Positions 53,380-63,761 of a DNA stretch of 64,000 nucleotides are shown here, in pieces; the first letter of the stretch is position 1; each line of letters opens with the position of its first letter. Made by a program: the position numbers and the translations under genes. This DNA comes from Serratia sarumanii (GTDB taxonomy: Bacteria > Pseudomonadota > Gammaproteobacteria > Enterobacterales > Enterobacteriaceae). Location of the stretch: positions 1,860,001-1,924,000 of the forward strand of contig NZ_CP124750.1 in NCBI RefSeq assembly GCF_029962605.1, in the 5' to 3' direction. Below the pieces are notes generated by a model. It searched no databases. It was not told where the DNA came from and worked only from the letters and a program-made list of their open reading frames with translations.

Positions 53380-54495
53380 TTAGCTAAATCGTTTCAGACC
53401 AAAGCTGGAGACGTCGACCGGCGGCGCTTTGTCCTGCGCGAACAGCGCGGCAATCTCGCCCAGTGCGCTGGCGAACTTGAAGCCGTGGCCGCTCAATCCG
53501 CTGATGACCATCAGGCGATCGCACTCCGGCAGGGTATCGATAATAAAGTCTTCGTCGGGGCTCATGTCATAACTGCAGGCTTCGCCGTGTAAACATACGC
53601 CTACACCCGGCAAAAACTGCCGCAGGAAGGTGAAGACTTCGGTGCCGTCGCTGGCGTAGCTGCCGAAGGGCTTGCGCTGCTCGGGGGCATCCATCGGCTG
53701 GCCACCGTCGTGTTTGCCCACTTTCAGGCCGTCGTTATCCGCCGGGAAGCCGTAATAGTGCGTGCCGTCTTGCGCTTCAACGGTAAAGGCCGGGAAGCGA
53801 TTGTTCACGCTGTAGCGGCCATCCGCCTGATGCCAGGAGAATACCTTGCGCAATGGCGCAACCGGCAGCTGCGGCAACAGCGCTTTCACCCAGGTGCCGG
53901 CGGTGACCACCGCTTTTCGCGCCGTGAAACGCCCTTCGCCGGTGACGACTGCAGCGCCGCCATCAATAGGCTCCACCGCGCTGACCGGGCAGTTGAACAA
54001 CTGGCTGCAGCCGGCCTTTTTCGCCAGCTTGATCAGGCCGGCCACCGCCAGTTCGGAACGCAGGAAGCCGGCGTCCGGCTCGAAAACGCCGACGTAACCT
54101 TCCGGCGTGCGGAATTCCGGCCAGCGTTGAGCAATCTGTTCGGCGCTGAGGGTTTGCGCGTTCAGGCGGAATTTTTGCGCGCTCTGCTGCGCATTGCGAA
54201 TGAATTCGGAGTGCTGCGGCCCCAGGTTGAGTACGCCGCACGACTGGAACAGTTCCTCGTCGGAATGTTGAATCAGCGCATTCCACAACGCCTGCGCGCG
54301 CAGCACCAGCGGCACGTACTTTTCACCTTCGCCGTAAGCGTGACGGATGATGCGGGTATCGCCGTGATGGCTGCCGTTGCGGTGCGGGGGAATGGCGCTG
54401 TCGATCATCAGCACTTTCAAGCCGGCGCGGGTTGCGTAATACCCTGCCGCTGCGCCGACTGAACCGCTGCCCACCACAATCAAATCATATTCCAC
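53380..54495 (-). CDS. solA: N-methyl-L-tryptophan oxidase
   Basis: 371 residues, monomeric sarcosine oxidase family. The FAD motif [19 protein letters not shown] is at the N-terminus; the cysteine in [12 protein letters not shown] is the expected covalent-flavin residue; the end reads [15 protein letters not shown]. It oxidatively demethylates N-methyl amino acids, yielding formaldehyde and peroxide. Position next to bssS and dinI is as in E. coli. No terminator was seen immediately after it. Confidence 0.94.
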   Translation of the reverse strand: MEYDLIVVGSGSVGAAAGYYATRAGLKVLMIDSAIPPHRNGSHHGDTRIIRHAYGEGEKYVPLVLRAQALWNALIQHSDEELFQSCGVLNLGPQHSEFIRNAQQSAQKFRLNAQTLSAEQIAQRWPEFRTPEGYVGVFEPDAGFLRSELAVAGLIKLAKKAGCSQLFNCPVSAVEPIDGGAAVVTGEGRFTARKAVVTAGTWVKALLPQLPVAPLRKVFSWHQADGRYSVNNRFPAFTVEAQDGTHYYGFPADNDGLKVGKHDGGQPMDAPEQRKPFGSYASDGTEVFTFLRQFLPGVGVCLHGEACSYDMSPDEDFIIDTLPECDRLMVISGLSGHGFKFASALGEIAALFAQDKAPPVDVSSFGLKRFS

Positions 54496-54587
54496 GTGCC
54501 GACCCTCTCTGATAGCGATTTCTTATCGCCCCATGATAAAAGGTTGGCGGGCGCAATGCACTGATTGAACGGCGAAGGGCAAAGAAA

Positions 54588-54616
54588 AAGGCGCCGGGAA
54601 TGGGGCGCGGCGCCTT
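54588..54616 (-). terminator. Intrinsic terminator of bssS
   Basis: AAGGCGCCG and CGGCGCCTT flank an 11-base loop; on the minus strand TTTTTC follows, about 20 bases beyond the bssS stop. Confidence 0.82.
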
Positions 54617-54636
54617 AGGGGTTAGGGGACGATGAA

Positions 54637-54891
54637 TCAATGTTTTCTGCGATCAAGATCCTGATAATCCGTAGCTTCAATCTTGGCGATGCCGGCCTCT
54701 AAGATATTGATTAATTGACGGGCGACATCTGTGGTCAGCCAAAGCGTTCTGTCTACTTGGGCTTCTTCGGGCGTTTGGTCTAGTGAAGACAGGTAATGAA
54801 GGCGTATCATCATGGCGTCGTAAACGTCGACAGTACTGATATCCCAACCGACAAGCGGGTGCGTCTGAATTACTTCATCATTTCTGTCCAT
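54637..54891 (-). CDS. bssS: Biofilm regulator BssS
   Basis: 84 residues. NDEVIQTHPLVGWDISTVDV and LWLTTDVARQLINILEAGIA match E. coli BssS. It influences biofilm formation and AI-2/indole signalling in E. coli; the biochemical activity is unknown. Position between solA and dinI is conserved, apart from one extra small gene upstream of it. Confidence 0.94.
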   Translation of the reverse strand: MDRNDEVIQTHPLVGWDISTVDVYDAMMIRLHYLSSLDQTPEEAQVDRTLWLTTDVARQLINILEAGIAKIEATDYQDLDRRKH

Positions 54892-55092
54892 AAAGACCCC
54901 TTATTGAGTAGTAACTACCGTGAGTGACTAACGAGGATCAATGCGGCTCATCATCATGAGAGCAATTACAGTATACGCATCCGCTTTCATCGGTGGAGGG
55001 GGTTGTCACCAAAATTTGCAAAATAAATATTTATTTGAGCAATTATTCTACAAATTTGTATGTGTTGCAGTGGGTGAGTACAGCGCGGCGCG

Positions 55093-55371
55093 TTATTCCG
55101 CGTCGGCAGGTGGCGATGCACCATACAGACATTTTTCCAGCTCTTCGGCCAAATGGGCGAAATGCTTTTGCGTTTCGGCGTCGCGATTCTGGCTGTGCGA
55201 TTCCAGCTTCAGGCTGTGGATCAGCCGCTGGTTGGCTTTGTCATCCAGGCTGAAGGCCAGATAAGAGAAAGCCACTTCCAGTACGTTCAAGCGCCTTTTC
55301 TGATCGGCAATCAACGCCAGCAGTTCGCCAAACGTCATTGCGTCTTCGGATTTCACCTTGTCCGGGGCCAT
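55093..55371 (-). CDS. Small helical protein between bssS and dinI
   Basis: 92 residues with AAAGGAG six bases before the ATG. It is predicted all-helical: FGELLALIADQKRRLNVLEV, SLDDKANQRLIHSLK and ETQKHFAHLAEELEKCLYG. The segment ANQRLI after a hydrophobic helix is reminiscent of NDQQRLI in IraP, but overall similarity is low. E. coli has no gene here. No function assigned. Confidence 0.65.
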   Translation of the reverse strand: MAPDKVKSEDAMTFGELLALIADQKRRLNVLEVAFSYLAFSLDDKANQRLIHSLKLESHSQNRDAETQKHFAHLAEELEKCLYGASPPADAE

Positions 55372-55454
55372 GCTTACTCCTTTGCGTTAAATACAGCGCT
55401 GAGGCGGATTTTGTTCCAGAGTAAGGGTAAGCGATGAATGGGCTGGGCGCCAGA

Positions 55455-55483
55455 AACAAAAAAGCCGGAGAGCGACCCCCGGC
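55455..55483 (-). terminator. Intrinsic terminator of dinI
   Basis: On the minus strand GCCGG and CCGGC flank about ten bases and are followed by TTTTTTG, 19 bases beyond the dinI stop. The stem is short but GC-only. Confidence 0.75.
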
Positions 55484-55501
55484 AAAAACAGCATTGCAGT
55501 G

Positions 55502-55741
55502 TTATTCTGCGCTGAACCACTCGTCCGCGCTTTCCCAGGTTTCCTGAAGGATTTCCTCGATCAGATCCCGGTCGGTTTTGGCGCCCCCCAGCACGGAGAG
55601 CCCGTTGGCGCCGGCATAACGTACGTGCACGACGGCGTCTGGAAACTGGCGATTGACCCGTTTGCCCAGTTCACCGGTCAGCGCCTCAATGGCGCCCGAC
55701 GGCAGCGGCCGGGTTTTATCTATAGTGACTTCAACACGCAT
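55502..55741 (-). CDS. dinI: DNA damage-inducible protein I
   Basis: 79 residues. MRVEVTIDKTRPLPSGAIEA and the acidic end LQETWESADEWF match E. coli DinI. It binds RecA filaments and slows LexA/UmuD cleavage, tuning the SOS response. A LexA box lies 20-39 bases upstream of its start. It is two residues shorter than the E. coli protein owing to a small loop deletion. Confidence 0.95.
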   Translation of the reverse strand: MRVEVTIDKTRPLPSGAIEALTGELGKRVNRQFPDAVVHVRYAGANGLSVLGGAKTDRDLIEEILQETWESADEWFSAE

Positions 55742-55760
55742 AATTGCCCCCGAAGCGATT

Positions 55761-55780
55761 TACTGTTTATTTATACAGCT
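55761..55780. promoter_or_regulatory. LexA (SOS) box upstream of dinI
   Basis: TACTG-N10-CAGCT with an exact CTG-N10-CAG core and AT-rich centre, 20-39 bases before the dinI ATG and between pyrC and dinI. Matches the known SOS control of dinI. Confidence 0.88.
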
Positions 55781-55816
55781 AGCCGACTGCGGGGGCAAGA
55801 GGGCGAAGAAAAAATA

Positions 55817-56863
55817 TCAGTCTTTCAGCGACCAGTTCAGGGTTTCACCGGCCAGGAAGGGGATCACGGATTCATTGCCCAGGGCGATCTCTTCCGGCTG
55901 GGTGGTCGACACGCGCTGCAGCTCGATGAAGTCTTCGTTGAGCGGCAGGCCATAGAAACGCGGGCCGTTGAGCGAGCAGAAGGCCTCAAAGTGCGCCAGC
56001 GCGCCGAGCTGTTCGAACACCGCGGCGTAAGCCGGGATGGCATTCGGCGCGTTGAAACAGCCGGCGCAGCCGCAGCTGGACTCTTTGCGATGCTTGAGGT
56101 GCGGCGCGGAGTCGGTACCGAGGAAGAAACGATCCGAGCCGCTGGCGACCGCCTGACGCAGCGCTTCCTGATGGACATTGCGCTTGAGGATCGGCAGGCA
56201 GAACAGGTGTGGGCGAATGCCGCCGACCAGCATGTGGTTGCGGTTGAACATCAGGTGCTGCGGCGTGATGGTGGCGCCGAGGAAACGATTGCCTGCCTGC
56301 ACATATTGCGCCGCTTCTTTGGTGGTGATGTGCTCGAAGACGATCTTCAGCTCCGGGAACTGCTGGCGGATCGGTTCCATCACCTGCTCGATAAAGCGCG
56401 CCTCGCGGTCGAAGATATCGACGGCAGGGTCGGTCACTTCGCCGTGGATCAGCAAAGGCATGCCGACTTTTTGCATCTGTTCGAACAGCGGGTAAATGCC
56501 GGTCACGTCGCTGACGCCGTGGCTGGAGTTGGTGGTGGCGTTGGCCGGATACAGCTTGGCGGCAGTAAACACCCCTTGCTCAAAGCCGTTGGCCAGTTCA
56601 CTGGCCGCCAGGGAGTTGGTCAGATAGCAGGTCATCAGCGGAGTGAAGTTGTGGCCCTGCGGGACCGCCGCCAAAATGCGATCGCGGTAGGCGCGCGCGG
56701 CGGCCACGGTCGTTACGGGCGGAACCAGGTTCGGCATCACGATCGCCCGGCCAAATACCTGGCTGGTATAGGGCACCACCGTTTTCAGCATCTCGTCGTC
56801 ACGCAGGTGGATATGCCAGTCGTCTGGGCGGCGGATTTTCAGAACTTGAGGTTGTGCGGTCAT
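55817..56863 (-). CDS. pyrC: Dihydroorotase
   Basis: 348 residues, class II dihydroorotase. Zinc ligands are in DWHIHLRD (His17, His19), the carboxylated lysine in [12 protein letters not shown] (Lys103), and further His in LIHGEVTD and FEHITT. Substrate residues are in ITPQHL and LGTDSAPH. It cyclises carbamoyl aspartate to dihydroorotate in pyrimidine synthesis. GGAG precedes the ATG. E. coli pyrC is controlled by CTP-dependent start-site switching and PurR; I could not confirm either here. Confidence 0.96.
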   Translation of the reverse strand: MTAQPQVLKIRRPDDWHIHLRDDEMLKTVVPYTSQVFGRAIVMPNLVPPVTTVAAARAYRDRILAAVPQGHNFTPLMTCYLTNSLAASELANGFEQGVFTAAKLYPANATTNSSHGVSDVTGIYPLFEQMQKVGMPLLIHGEVTDPAVDIFDREARFIEQVMEPIRQQFPELKIVFEHITTKEAAQYVQAGNRFLGATITPQHLMFNRNHMLVGGIRPHLFCLPILKRNVHQEALRQAVASGSDRFFLGTDSAPHLKHRKESSCGCAGCFNAPNAIPAYAAVFEQLGALAHFEAFCSLNGPRFYGLPLNEDFIELQRVSTTQPEEIALGNESVIPFLAGETLNWSLKD

Positions 56864-57076
56864 CTAGCTAGGCTCCGGCGGTCAAATACGTCTAATGAAA
56901 AGCGAATAATGGGTTTATTCACGCCGGGGTGTAAGGATAAGCGGAAAGCGCCTGAGATGCATCTGTTTGTTGGCGACAAGTTGAAATCAATAGCGCGGCG
57001 GGCGCATAGTAACAGGGATTTCAACGATGCCGACGCCAATACCGTCGACCTTCATCAAGTGGAAAGGGAGAAAGCA

Positions 57077-57364
57077 ATGGAAGTACGCGTTATCGCCACC
57101 CTGCAAGCGAAAGCGGGATTTGAAGACGCCGTCAGCGAAGCGGTGCACGACATTCTCGAGCCGAGCCGCCAGGAGTTGGGCAACCTGCAATATGATTTGC
57201 ATCGCGATCTGGAAAAGCCGGGCGTTTTCGTGTTCTTTGAGCGTTGGGCCAGCAGCGAAGCGCTGGATAAGCATAATGAGACGGCGCATTTTCAGCAGTT
57301 CGTCAGCCGGCTTGACGGCAAGTTGGATGTTTTAGACATCAAAAAACTGAAAAAGATAGCCTGA
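57077..57364 (+). CDS. Antibiotic biosynthesis monooxygenase (ABM) domain protein
   Basis: 95 residues from ATG 57077, five bases after GGGAGAAAG... (AAGGGAGAAAGCA). Alternating strands and helices typical of the dimeric alpha/beta barrel: EVRVIATLQAKAGFEDAVSE, LQYDLHRDLEKPGVFVFFER and HFQQFVSRLDGKLDVLDIKK. It resembles the YgiN-type quinol monooxygenases, but ABM proteins differ widely in substrate. The frame stays open far upstream over pyrC (from 55499); that part is antisense and not translated protein. It is monocistronic. Confidence 0.85.
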   Translation: MEVRVIATLQAKAGFEDAVSEAVHDILEPSRQELGNLQYDLHRDLEKPGVFVFFERWASSEALDKHNETAHFQQFVSRLDGKLDVLDIKKLKKIA

Positions 57365-57381
57365 GCCTTTTTGCAGGTAAG

Positions 57382-57408
57382 AAAAAACCCGCCGATGGCG
57401 GGTTTTTT
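57382..57408. terminator. Bidirectional intrinsic terminator between ABM gene and rne
   Basis: AAAAAACCCGCC, loop GAT, GGCGGGTTTTTT with T tracts in both directions, between convergent stops at 57364 and 57426. Confidence 0.92.
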
Positions 57409-57425
57409 TAGAGCTGCAGATTAAC

Positions 57426-60400
57426 TTATTCGTTAACCGGCTGCGGCTTGGTGGCCGGCGCGGTGGCCTGGCTCACCGCCGAATGGCCGCCTGCCGAGCC
57501 TTTGCCTTCAAAGTTGAAGGAAGGGCGCTGCCAGTCGCTGTGCTTGCGTTCTTCCGGCACGTAGGCCGGCGCAGGCGCTTTGGTCATCGGTGCAGTGGCG
57601 ATGTGTTTGTACAGTACGTCCTGCACGGCTTTCACCGGTGCCGGCTGCTGAGCAACCACAGGCGCAGGTTCTGCGGCGATTGGCGCCGGGGCTTTTTCGA
57701 CCGGAGCGGCTTCCACGGCGGCTGGCGCAGGCGCTGCTTCTGCCACTGGCGTTTCTTCCGCTTGCGCAGCTTCTGCCGGCGCAGCGTCGACCACAGGCTC
57801 GTCTTCCACCGGCTTGGCTTCAACCACAGGTTCTGCCGCAACGGTTTCAGCTACCGGCTCGGCTTCCACTGCCGGGGCAGTCTCTTCCGCTTTCGGTTCT
57901 TCAACTGCGGCAGGTGCCGGCGCGGCTTCCACCAGCGTCGGGGTTTCCTCGGCCGGGGTGGCAACGACAGGCGCTATGGCTGCAGCCTCTTCCGTTACGG
58001 TAACGGCCGCAGTTTCAACTGCGGCTTCTGGTGCCGGCTCGTTGACGCTGGCCGCAGCCTGAGTTTCTTCCACGGCAACGCTGTGCTGTTCAACCGCTGC
58101 GGCAACAACCGGTGCCGCTGCCTGTTCTACTTCTACGGCTTCGGCCTGCACTTCGGCTTCTTCAACCTGAGCAACCGGGTAGCTTACCCAGACTTTGCCC
58201 GATGCCATTTCCGGCGAAGCGAACGCGCCCGCCAGCGGCATTGGGGACTGCAGCGGGTAACGCTCATCGCGGTAACGACGGCGACGCTGGCCGCTGACGC
58301 GCAGGTGGCGCGGTGAACGACGGGAACGGCGCGGCATGCCTTCGCCGTTGCCACGGTTTTCGCCCTGGGCATCGTCTTCCGGCTGAGCGGCAACGGTTTC
58401 CGGCAGCAGCTTGACGCTGTCGTCGGCGGTCGGCTGCGCGACTTCGGCTTTCGCTACCGGCGCTTTCGGCGCCAACAGCTCTTCCGCTGCACGCTGCAGT
58501 TCTTCTTCCGCGGACAGGATGCGCACCTTCTGCGACAGAGGGCGGCGCTGGCGGCGCTGCATGTTCTGCTGCTGGCGTTCTTCCTGCTCTTCATCGGTGC
58601 TCTCGACAGCTTCAACGCTTTCCAGCGCTTTCACTTCCTGCTGCGCCTGACGTTTTTCTTCCTGACGACGACGCTGGCGTTCAGCACGCTGCTCACGGCG
58701 TTGCTGCTGATCTTCGCGCGGCGCTTTAGCGCTGTCTTCCGAAGCGGATTCCTCCGCTACCGGCGCGTTCTGCTGCTGGTTGCGGCGGTTACGGCGCTGT
58801 TCATCGCGGGATTCACGCGATTCACGGCCTTCGCGGTTCTCACGCGGCTCACGGTTGTCGCGCTCGCGATTGTCACGGCCTTCACCGCGCTCTTTACGCT
58901 CGCCGCGTTCCGGACGGTCGCCACGCTCACCGCGCTCTTTACGGCCGGTGCCTTGGCGACGCTGACCGCGACGATCCTGACGACGGTTTTCACCGTTGCT
59001 TTCCGCCTTCGGCGTTTCGGCCGGTTTGGTTTCTTCGACGGCAGGTTGTTCCTCACCGGCGAACAGGCTCTTCAGACCACCGAACAGGCGGCCCAGGAAG
59101 CCCGGCTTGGCGGCGGCCGGCGTTGCGGCTTTAGCTTTGGCGGCGGTGGCAGGTTTGGCCACGGCGACAGGTTCTTCAGCCGGCGGTGGCGCATCGGCGG
59201 ACAGGGAGAAGGAAGCCAGGGCCGGTTGCTCCGGACGCTTGCGTTCCATCGGCGCGTCTTCCAGCGGGCGCTCCATGTCTTCTTCGTGCAGCTTCGGCAG
59301 CAGGTAGCTGAGGGTAGAGGTTTCCTCGCCCTTGCGCACGCGCAGCACCGAGTAGTGCGGGGTTTGCATTTCATCGTTAGGCACGATGACGGCTTTCACG
59401 CCACCCTGACGTTTTTCGATCGCGCTGACGGATTCGCGCTTTTCGTTCAGCAGGTACGAAGCAACCTGAACCGGCACGATAGCGTGAACTTCTTTGGTGT
59501 TTTCCTTCAGCGCTTCTTCTTCGATCAGGCGCAGGATGGACAGCGCCAGCGATTCGTTGTCGCGAATGGTGCCGGTGCCGTTACAGCGTGGGCACACGTG
59601 GTGGCTGGATTCGCCCAGCGACGGGCTGAGGCGCTGACGGGACATTTCCAGCAGGCCGAAACGGGAAATGCGGCCGATCTGGATGCGCGCGCGGTCTTGG
59701 CGCACGGCATCGCGCAGGCGGTTTTCCACTTCGCGCTGGTGGCGAACCGGCGTCATGTCGATGAAGTCGATGACGATCAGGCCGCCAAGGTCACGAAGGC
59801 GCAGCTGGCGAGCGATCTCGTCCGCCGCTTCCAGGTTGGTGTTGAACGCCGTCTCTTCGATGTCGCCGCCGCGGGTGGCGCGGGCGGAGTTGATGTCGAT
59901 GGCGGTCAGCGCTTCGGTGCTGTCGATGACGATCGAGCCGCCGGACGGCAGGCGCACTTCACGCTGGAAGGCGGATTCGATCTGCGATTCGATCTGGTAG
60001 TGGCTGAACAGAGGGATTTCACCGCTGTACAGTTTGATTTTGCTGCTGAAATCCGGGCGGCCCAGCGCAGCGATGTGCTCTTTGGCCAGATCGAGAATTT
60101 TCGGGTTGTCGATCAGGATTTCGCCGATGTCCGGGCGCAGGTAATCGCGGAAGGCGCGCACGATAACGTTGCTTTCCTGGTGGATCAGGAACGGCGCGGG
60201 GCGGCCTTCGGCGGCTTTTTTAATCGCTTCCCAGTGCTTCAGGCGGAAGGAGAGATCCCACTGCAGTGCGTCGGCGGATTTGCCTACGCCCGCGGTGCGA
60301 ACGATCAGGCCCATGCCGTCCGGCAGTTGCAGCGAGGAGAGCGCTTCTTTCAGCTCGGTGCGATCATCACCCTCGATGCGGCGGGAAATACCGCCGGCGC

Positions 60401-60803
60401 GCGGGTTGTTCGGCATCAGCACCAGATAACTGCCCGCGAGACTGATGAAGGTGGTCAAGGCGGCGCCTTTGTTGCCACGTTCTTCTTTGTCTACCTGAAC
60501 GATGACTTCCTGGCCTTCGCGCAGCACATCTTTGATGTTCGGGCGGCCATGGGAAGAGTAATTGCTAGGGAAGTATTCGCGGGCGATTTCTTTAAGAGGG
60601 AGGAAACCATGTCGTTCTGCGCCGTAGTCCACGAACGCTGCTTCAAGACTTGGTTCAATACGGGTGATTTTGCCTTTGTAAATATTCGCTTTTTTCTGCT
60701 CATGACCCGGACTTTCGATATCCAAATCATACAGCCGCTGTCCATCTACGAGGGCAACACGCAACTCTTCCTGCTGAGTTGCGTTAATCAACATTCTTTT
60801 CAT
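57426..60803 (-). CDS. rne: Ribonuclease E
   Basis: 1125 residues, slightly longer than E. coli RNase E (1061). The N-terminal half has the S1 domain ([20 protein letters not shown]), the 5'-sensor and RNase H-like parts, catalytic aspartates in LIVIDFIDM and [11 protein letters not shown], and the zinc-link CPRCNGTG. The C-terminal half is disordered: a membrane-targeting segment ([16 protein letters not shown]), an arginine-rich RNA-binding block, and a long Ala/Glu/Val/Pro region ending in the PNPase-binding tail. It starts mRNA decay and matures rRNA and tRNA as the degradosome scaffold. Confidence 0.97.
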   Translation of the reverse strand: MKRMLINATQQEELRVALVDGQRLYDLDIESPGHEQKKANIYKGKITRIEPSLEAAFVDYGAERHGFLPLKEIAREYFPSNYSSHGRPNIKDVLREGQEVIVQVDKEERGNKGAALTTFISLAGSYLVLMPNNPRAGGISRRIEGDDRTELKEALSSLQLPDGMGLIVRTAGVGKSADALQWDLSFRLKHWEAIKKAAEGRPAPFLIHQESNVIVRAFRDYLRPDIGEILIDNPKILDLAKEHIAALGRPDFSSKIKLYSGEIPLFSHYQIESQIESAFQREVRLPSGGSIVIDSTEALTAIDINSARATRGGDIEETAFNTNLEAADEIARQLRLRDLGGLIVIDFIDMTPVRHQREVENRLRDAVRQDRARIQIGRISRFGLLEMSRQRLSPSLGESSHHVCPRCNGTGTIRDNESLALSILRLIEEEALKENTKEVHAIVPVQVASYLLNEKRESVSAIEKRQGGVKAVIVPNDEMQTPHYSVLRVRKGEETSTLSYLLPKLHEEDMERPLEDAPMERKRPEQPALASFSLSADAPPPAEEPVAVAKPATAAKAKAATPAAAKPGFLGRLFGGLKSLFAGEEQPAVEETKPAETPKAESNGENRRQDRRGQRRQGTGRKERGERGDRPERGERKERGEGRDNRERDNREPRENREGRESRESRDEQRRNRRNQQQNAPVAEESASEDSAKAPREDQQQRREQRAERQRRRQEEKRQAQQEVKALESVEAVESTDEEQEERQQQNMQRRQRRPLSQKVRILSAEEELQRAAEELLAPKAPVAKAEVAQPTADDSVKLLPETVAAQPEDDAQGENRGNGEGMPRRSRRSPRHLRVSGQRRRRYRDERYPLQSPMPLAGAFASPEMASGKVWVSYPVAQVEEAEVQAEAVEVEQAAAPVVAAAVEQHSVAVEETQAAASVNEPAPEAAVETAAVTVTEEAAAIAPVVATPAEETPTLVEAAPAPAAVEEPKAEETAPAVEAEPVAETVAAEPVVEAKPVEDEPVVDAAPAEAAQAEETPVAEAAPAPAAVEAAPVEKAPAPIAAEPAPVVAQQPAPVKAVQDVLYKHIATAPMTKAPAPAYVPEERKHSDWQRPSFNFEGKGSAGGHSAVSQATAPATKPQPVNE

Positions 60804-61355
60804 CTTAACTTACTCGTTATTTTTACATTATCGACAAAGCTGCGGGCAAAATAACCTCATGGCCGGAGTTAAACCGAAAGCCCCGTGTCTTCTCGCAAAG
60901 CCGTCAACCTCACGGTTGTCGCCTGCATAGGGGCGCATTATCTCGGTAAGCCTGCTTTTCTTTGTGAAAGACAGCACTTTTACTAGGGGAATAGCCTCTG
61001 ATTTACGTCGACAGATCTGATTCCATTTGCCGGCCAAGCTGCAACCCGCAGCCCGCTAATTGTTTGATTTCGCATTACGTCTTACGCCATTGCTGCGTTT
61101 TTGCGCGATCAGACAAATTTTATAATTCCACCGTTTTCCCTGTTTAACGAGAATCAACGCGGAAAGTGACTGCATTATTCCACTGCTGATGCCGTTATAG
61201 CAAGGTGACTTTTTCTTAACTGCGGAAGAAATCGCAAACGTTCAAACCGGCTTGCTGCCTTATTGTCCGCTGGGGTTTCGCCCGCCGTCAGAGAGACAGT
61301 TAAGCACAGAAAAAGATGTGGCGCTATTCACGCGCTCTATTTAGAATCCCGCACC
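60804..61355 (-). promoter_or_regulatory. rne leader and rne/rluC divergent promoter region
   Basis: 552 bp without a gene between rne and rluC. In E. coli the rne mRNA has a 361-nt leader with hairpins through which RNase E limits its own mRNA. Here CCGTG and CACGG (60883-60887 and 60911-60915) can pair within the same part of the leader, enclosing TTTGCGAGAAGA-type sequence. I take this as the autoregulatory hairpin by position and resemblance; the fold has not been computed. Promoters for both genes should lie further right, around 61050-61250. Confidence 0.6.
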
Positions 61356-62315
61356 ATGAAAACGAACAATCCAGCAGTACAATTCATCACGATTTCCGAC
61401 GACGAAGCCGGTCAGAGAATCGACAACTTTCTGCTCGCTCGCCTGAAAGGCGTGCCGAAGAGCATGATTTACCGCATCGTGCGCAAAGGCGAGGTGCGGG
61501 TCAATAAAGGGCGCATCAAGGTCGAATACAAATTGGCGGCCGGCGACGTGGTGCGCGTGCCGCCGGTGCGGGTGGCCGAGCGCGAAGAGACGCCGGTGTC
61601 GGCCAAGCTGGATAAGGTAGCCGCACTGGCAGACTGCATCCTTTATGAAGACGACCACCTGCTGATCCTCAACAAGCCTTCCGGCACCGCGGTGCACGGC
61701 GGCAGCGGCCTGAGCTTCGGCGTGATCGAAGGGCTGCGCGCGCTGCGCCCGGAAGCCCGCTTCCTCGAGCTGGTGCACCGTCTGGATCGCGATACCTCCG
61801 GCGTGCTGCTGGTGGCCAAGAAGCGTTCCGCGCTGCGCTCGCTGCACGAGCAGCTGCGGCTGAAGGGCATGCAGAAGGATTATCTGGCGCTGGTGCGCGG
61901 CCAGTGGCAATCCCACTGCAAGGCCGTACAGGCGCCGCTGCTGAAAAACATCCTGCAAAGCGGCGAACGCATCGTGCGCGTCAGCAGCGAAGGCAAGCCT
62001 TCGGAAACCCGCTTCAAGGTGGAAGAGCGTTACGAATTCGCCACGCTGGTGAAGGCCAGCCCGATCACCGGGCGCACTCACCAGATCCGCGTGCACACGC
62101 TGCATGCCGGGCATCCGATCGCCTTTGACGATCGCTATGGCGACCGCGAGTTCGATCGCCAACTGGCGGGCACCGGCCTGAAGCGTCTGTTCCTGCACGC
62201 CGCGGCGCTGCGCTTCGAGCATCCGGCCACCGGCGAAACGATGCGCATCGAAGCGCCGATGGACCAAGAGCTGCGCCACTGCCTGCAGGTGCTGCGCCGG
62301 CAGGTGGCCAAGTAA
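61356..62315 (+). CDS. rluC: 23S rRNA pseudouridine synthase RluC
   Basis: 319 residues from ATG 61356, identical in length to E. coli RluC; an upstream in-frame ATG at 61263 would add an unrelated leader. An S4 RNA-binding domain (RIDNFLLARLKGVPKSMIYR) is followed by the RluA-type catalytic domain with HRLDRDTSG (Asp144). It makes pseudouridine at 23S rRNA positions 955, 2504 and 2580 in E. coli. Divergent from rne, as in E. coli. Confidence 0.96.
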   Translation: MKTNNPAVQFITISDDEAGQRIDNFLLARLKGVPKSMIYRIVRKGEVRVNKGRIKVEYKLAAGDVVRVPPVRVAEREETPVSAKLDKVAALADCILYEDDHLLILNKPSGTAVHGGSGLSFGVIEGLRALRPEARFLELVHRLDRDTSGVLLVAKKRSALRSLHEQLRLKGMQKDYLALVRGQWQSHCKAVQAPLLKNILQSGERIVRVSSEGKPSETRFKVEERYEFATLVKASPITGRTHQIRVHTLHAGHPIAFDDRYGDREFDRQLAGTGLKRLFLHAAALRFEHPATGETMRIEAPMDQELRHCLQVLRRQVAK

Positions 62316-62321
62316 TCCGCG

Positions 62322-62903
62322 TCAGACCAGCGGGTTGATGCCTTCAGCCCGCAACATCTCCAACAGCGCGATCAGCGGCAGGCCGATCAGGGCGTTCGGA
62401 TCCCGGCCTTCCAACCTGTCGAACAGCGCGATCCCCAATCCCTCGCTCTTGAAACTGCCCGCGCAGTTCAGCGGTTGCTCCAGACGTACATAGGCGGCGA
62501 TCTCCGCTTCGCTCAACGCGCGAAAATGCACGTGGAACGGCTCGCACAGGGCCTGCAGCTGCTTGCTGCGGCCGTTGTACAGCGCCAGGCCGGTATAGAA
62601 GGTCACGGCCTGGGCGCTGGCCTGGCGCAGCTGCGCCCGGGCGTTTTCCTCGGTATGGGGCTTGCCGGTGATGTTGCCATCGATCACGCAGACCTGATCG
62701 GAGCCGATGATCAGATGCTCGGGATAGGCGAGGGCCAGCGCCTGAGCCTTCGCCGCCGCCAGGCGCAGCACCAGCGCTTCAGCGCTTTCGCCCGGCAGTG
62801 GGGTTTCATCCACCTCGGGTGCGGCGCAGTCGAAGGGCAGCTGCAGCTTCTCCAGCAGCATTTTTCGATAGGGTGAGGTGGAGGCTAAAAGCAATCTCTG
62901 CAT
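62322..62903 (-). CDS. yceF: Maf-type nucleoside triphosphate pyrophosphatase YceF
   Basis: 193 residues from ATG 62903; a longer in-frame start at 62942 lacks homology. [20 protein letters not shown] and [12 protein letters not shown] are the Maf motifs, the latter with the catalytic aspartate. E. coli YceF hydrolyses 7-methyl-GTP and related modified nucleotides, a house-cleaning role. It is convergent with rluC (six bases between stops) and divergent from yceD. Confidence 0.94.
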   Translation of the reverse strand: MQRLLLASTSPYRKMLLEKLQLPFDCAAPEVDETPLPGESAEALVLRLAAAKAQALALAYPEHLIIGSDQVCVIDGNITGKPHTEENARAQLRQASAQAVTFYTGLALYNGRSKQLQALCEPFHVHFRALSEAEIAAYVRLEQPLNCAGSFKSEGLGIALFDRLEGRDPNALIGLPLIALLEMLRAEGINPLV

Positions 62904-63044
62904 AATTTTTTTCGCAAACCGTAGCGTAAATGGGTATGGCATTTTAAACTGTCGGCCGCTGTGGAAGCGAATATTGGTGAAAGGAGCCGTTTTACGGCCT
63001 TTTTCTTTGACTCTATGTCGTTACAAAGTTAATATGCGCGCCCT

Positions 63045-63566
63045 ATGCAAAAGGTAAAATTACCCTTGACCATTGATGCGGTACGTACCGCTCAGAAACG
63101 CCTGGACTATGCTGGTGTCTATGCGCCTGAGCAGGTTACTCGTGTTGCCGACTCCGTGGTCAGTGTGGACAGTGATGTCGAGGTGTCGTTGTCGTTCAAT
63201 ATCGACAATCAGCGCCTCGCGGTGATAACAGGGCATGCGGACGTCACGGTAACGTTGATGTGCCAACGCTGTGGAGTCCCGTTCGAACATCAGGTTCACA
63301 CAACATATTGTTTTAGCCCGGTCGTCAATGATGAGCAGGCTGAGGCATTACCGGAAGCGTACGAACCGATCGAAGTTGACGAGTTTGGCGAAGTCGATCT
63401 GTTGGCGATGATAGAAGACGAAATTATTCTTTCACTGCCTGTCGTTCCGGTACATGAATCTGAACACTGTGAAGTGTCCGAAGCGGACATGGTATTTGGC
63501 CAACTGCCTCCCGAGGCGGAGAAACCGAATCCGTTTGCCGTATTAGCCAGTTTAAAGCGTAAGTAA
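63045..63566 (+). CDS. yceD: 23S rRNA accumulation protein YceD
   Basis: 173 residues, DUF177 family. The central strand-rich part has [16 protein letters not shown], with the conserved Cys-x2-Cys, and the acidic [20 protein letters not shown] that is typical of the family. It is needed for normal 23S rRNA accumulation in E. coli and is almost always just upstream of rpmF. It probably heads the yceD-rpmF-plsX operon; 16 bp separate it from rpmF. Confidence 0.94.
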   Translation: MQKVKLPLTIDAVRTAQKRLDYAGVYAPEQVTRVADSVVSVDSDVEVSLSFNIDNQRLAVITGHADVTVTLMCQRCGVPFEHQVHTTYCFSPVVNDEQAEALPEAYEPIEVDEFGEVDLLAMIEDEIILSLPVVPVHESEHCEVSEADMVFGQLPPEAEKPNPFAVLASLKRK

Positions 63567-63582
63567 TTGAGGAGTAAGGTCC

Positions 63583-63750
63583 ATGGCCGTACAACAGAAT
63601 AAACCAACCCGTTCCAAGCGTGGCATGCGTCGTTCTCACGATGCTCTGACCACGACTACTCTGTCTGTAGACAAAGTATCCGGTGAAACTCACCGTCGTC
63701 ACCACATCACTGCCGACGGTTTCTACCGCGGTCGCAAGGTTATCGGCTAA
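63583..63750 (+). CDS. rpmF: 50S ribosomal protein L32
   Basis: 55 residues ([20 protein letters not shown], ending [10 protein letters not shown]), preceded by GAGGAGTAAGGTCC. Small, very basic, without the zinc cysteines of some L32 forms, as in E. coli. It is too short for many gene finders but unmistakable. It links ribosome synthesis to the fatty-acid gene plsX downstream. Confidence 0.98.
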   Translation: MAVQQNKPTRSKRGMRRSHDALTTTTLSVDKVSGETHRRHHITADGFYRGRKVIG

Positions 63751-63761
63751 GTAGCGATACC

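Noticed and set aside
55499..57364. Rightward 621-codon open frame over pyrC ending in the ABM gene
   Set aside because: The first 1.5 kb is antisense to pyrC and dinI with shadow composition. Only the last 95 codons, after a proper ribosome site at 57066-57074, encode a recognisable protein.
57870..58790. Possible CRISPR-like or tandem repeat array inside rne
   Set aside because: The repetitive look comes from Ala/Glu/Pro/Val and Arg-rich codons of the disordered RNase E tail; repeats are irregular and coding.
58701..60854. Rightward 717-codon open frame opposite rne
   Set aside because: Antisense to the conserved catalytic half of RNase E; Phe/Ala/Arg-rich product without any family resemblance.
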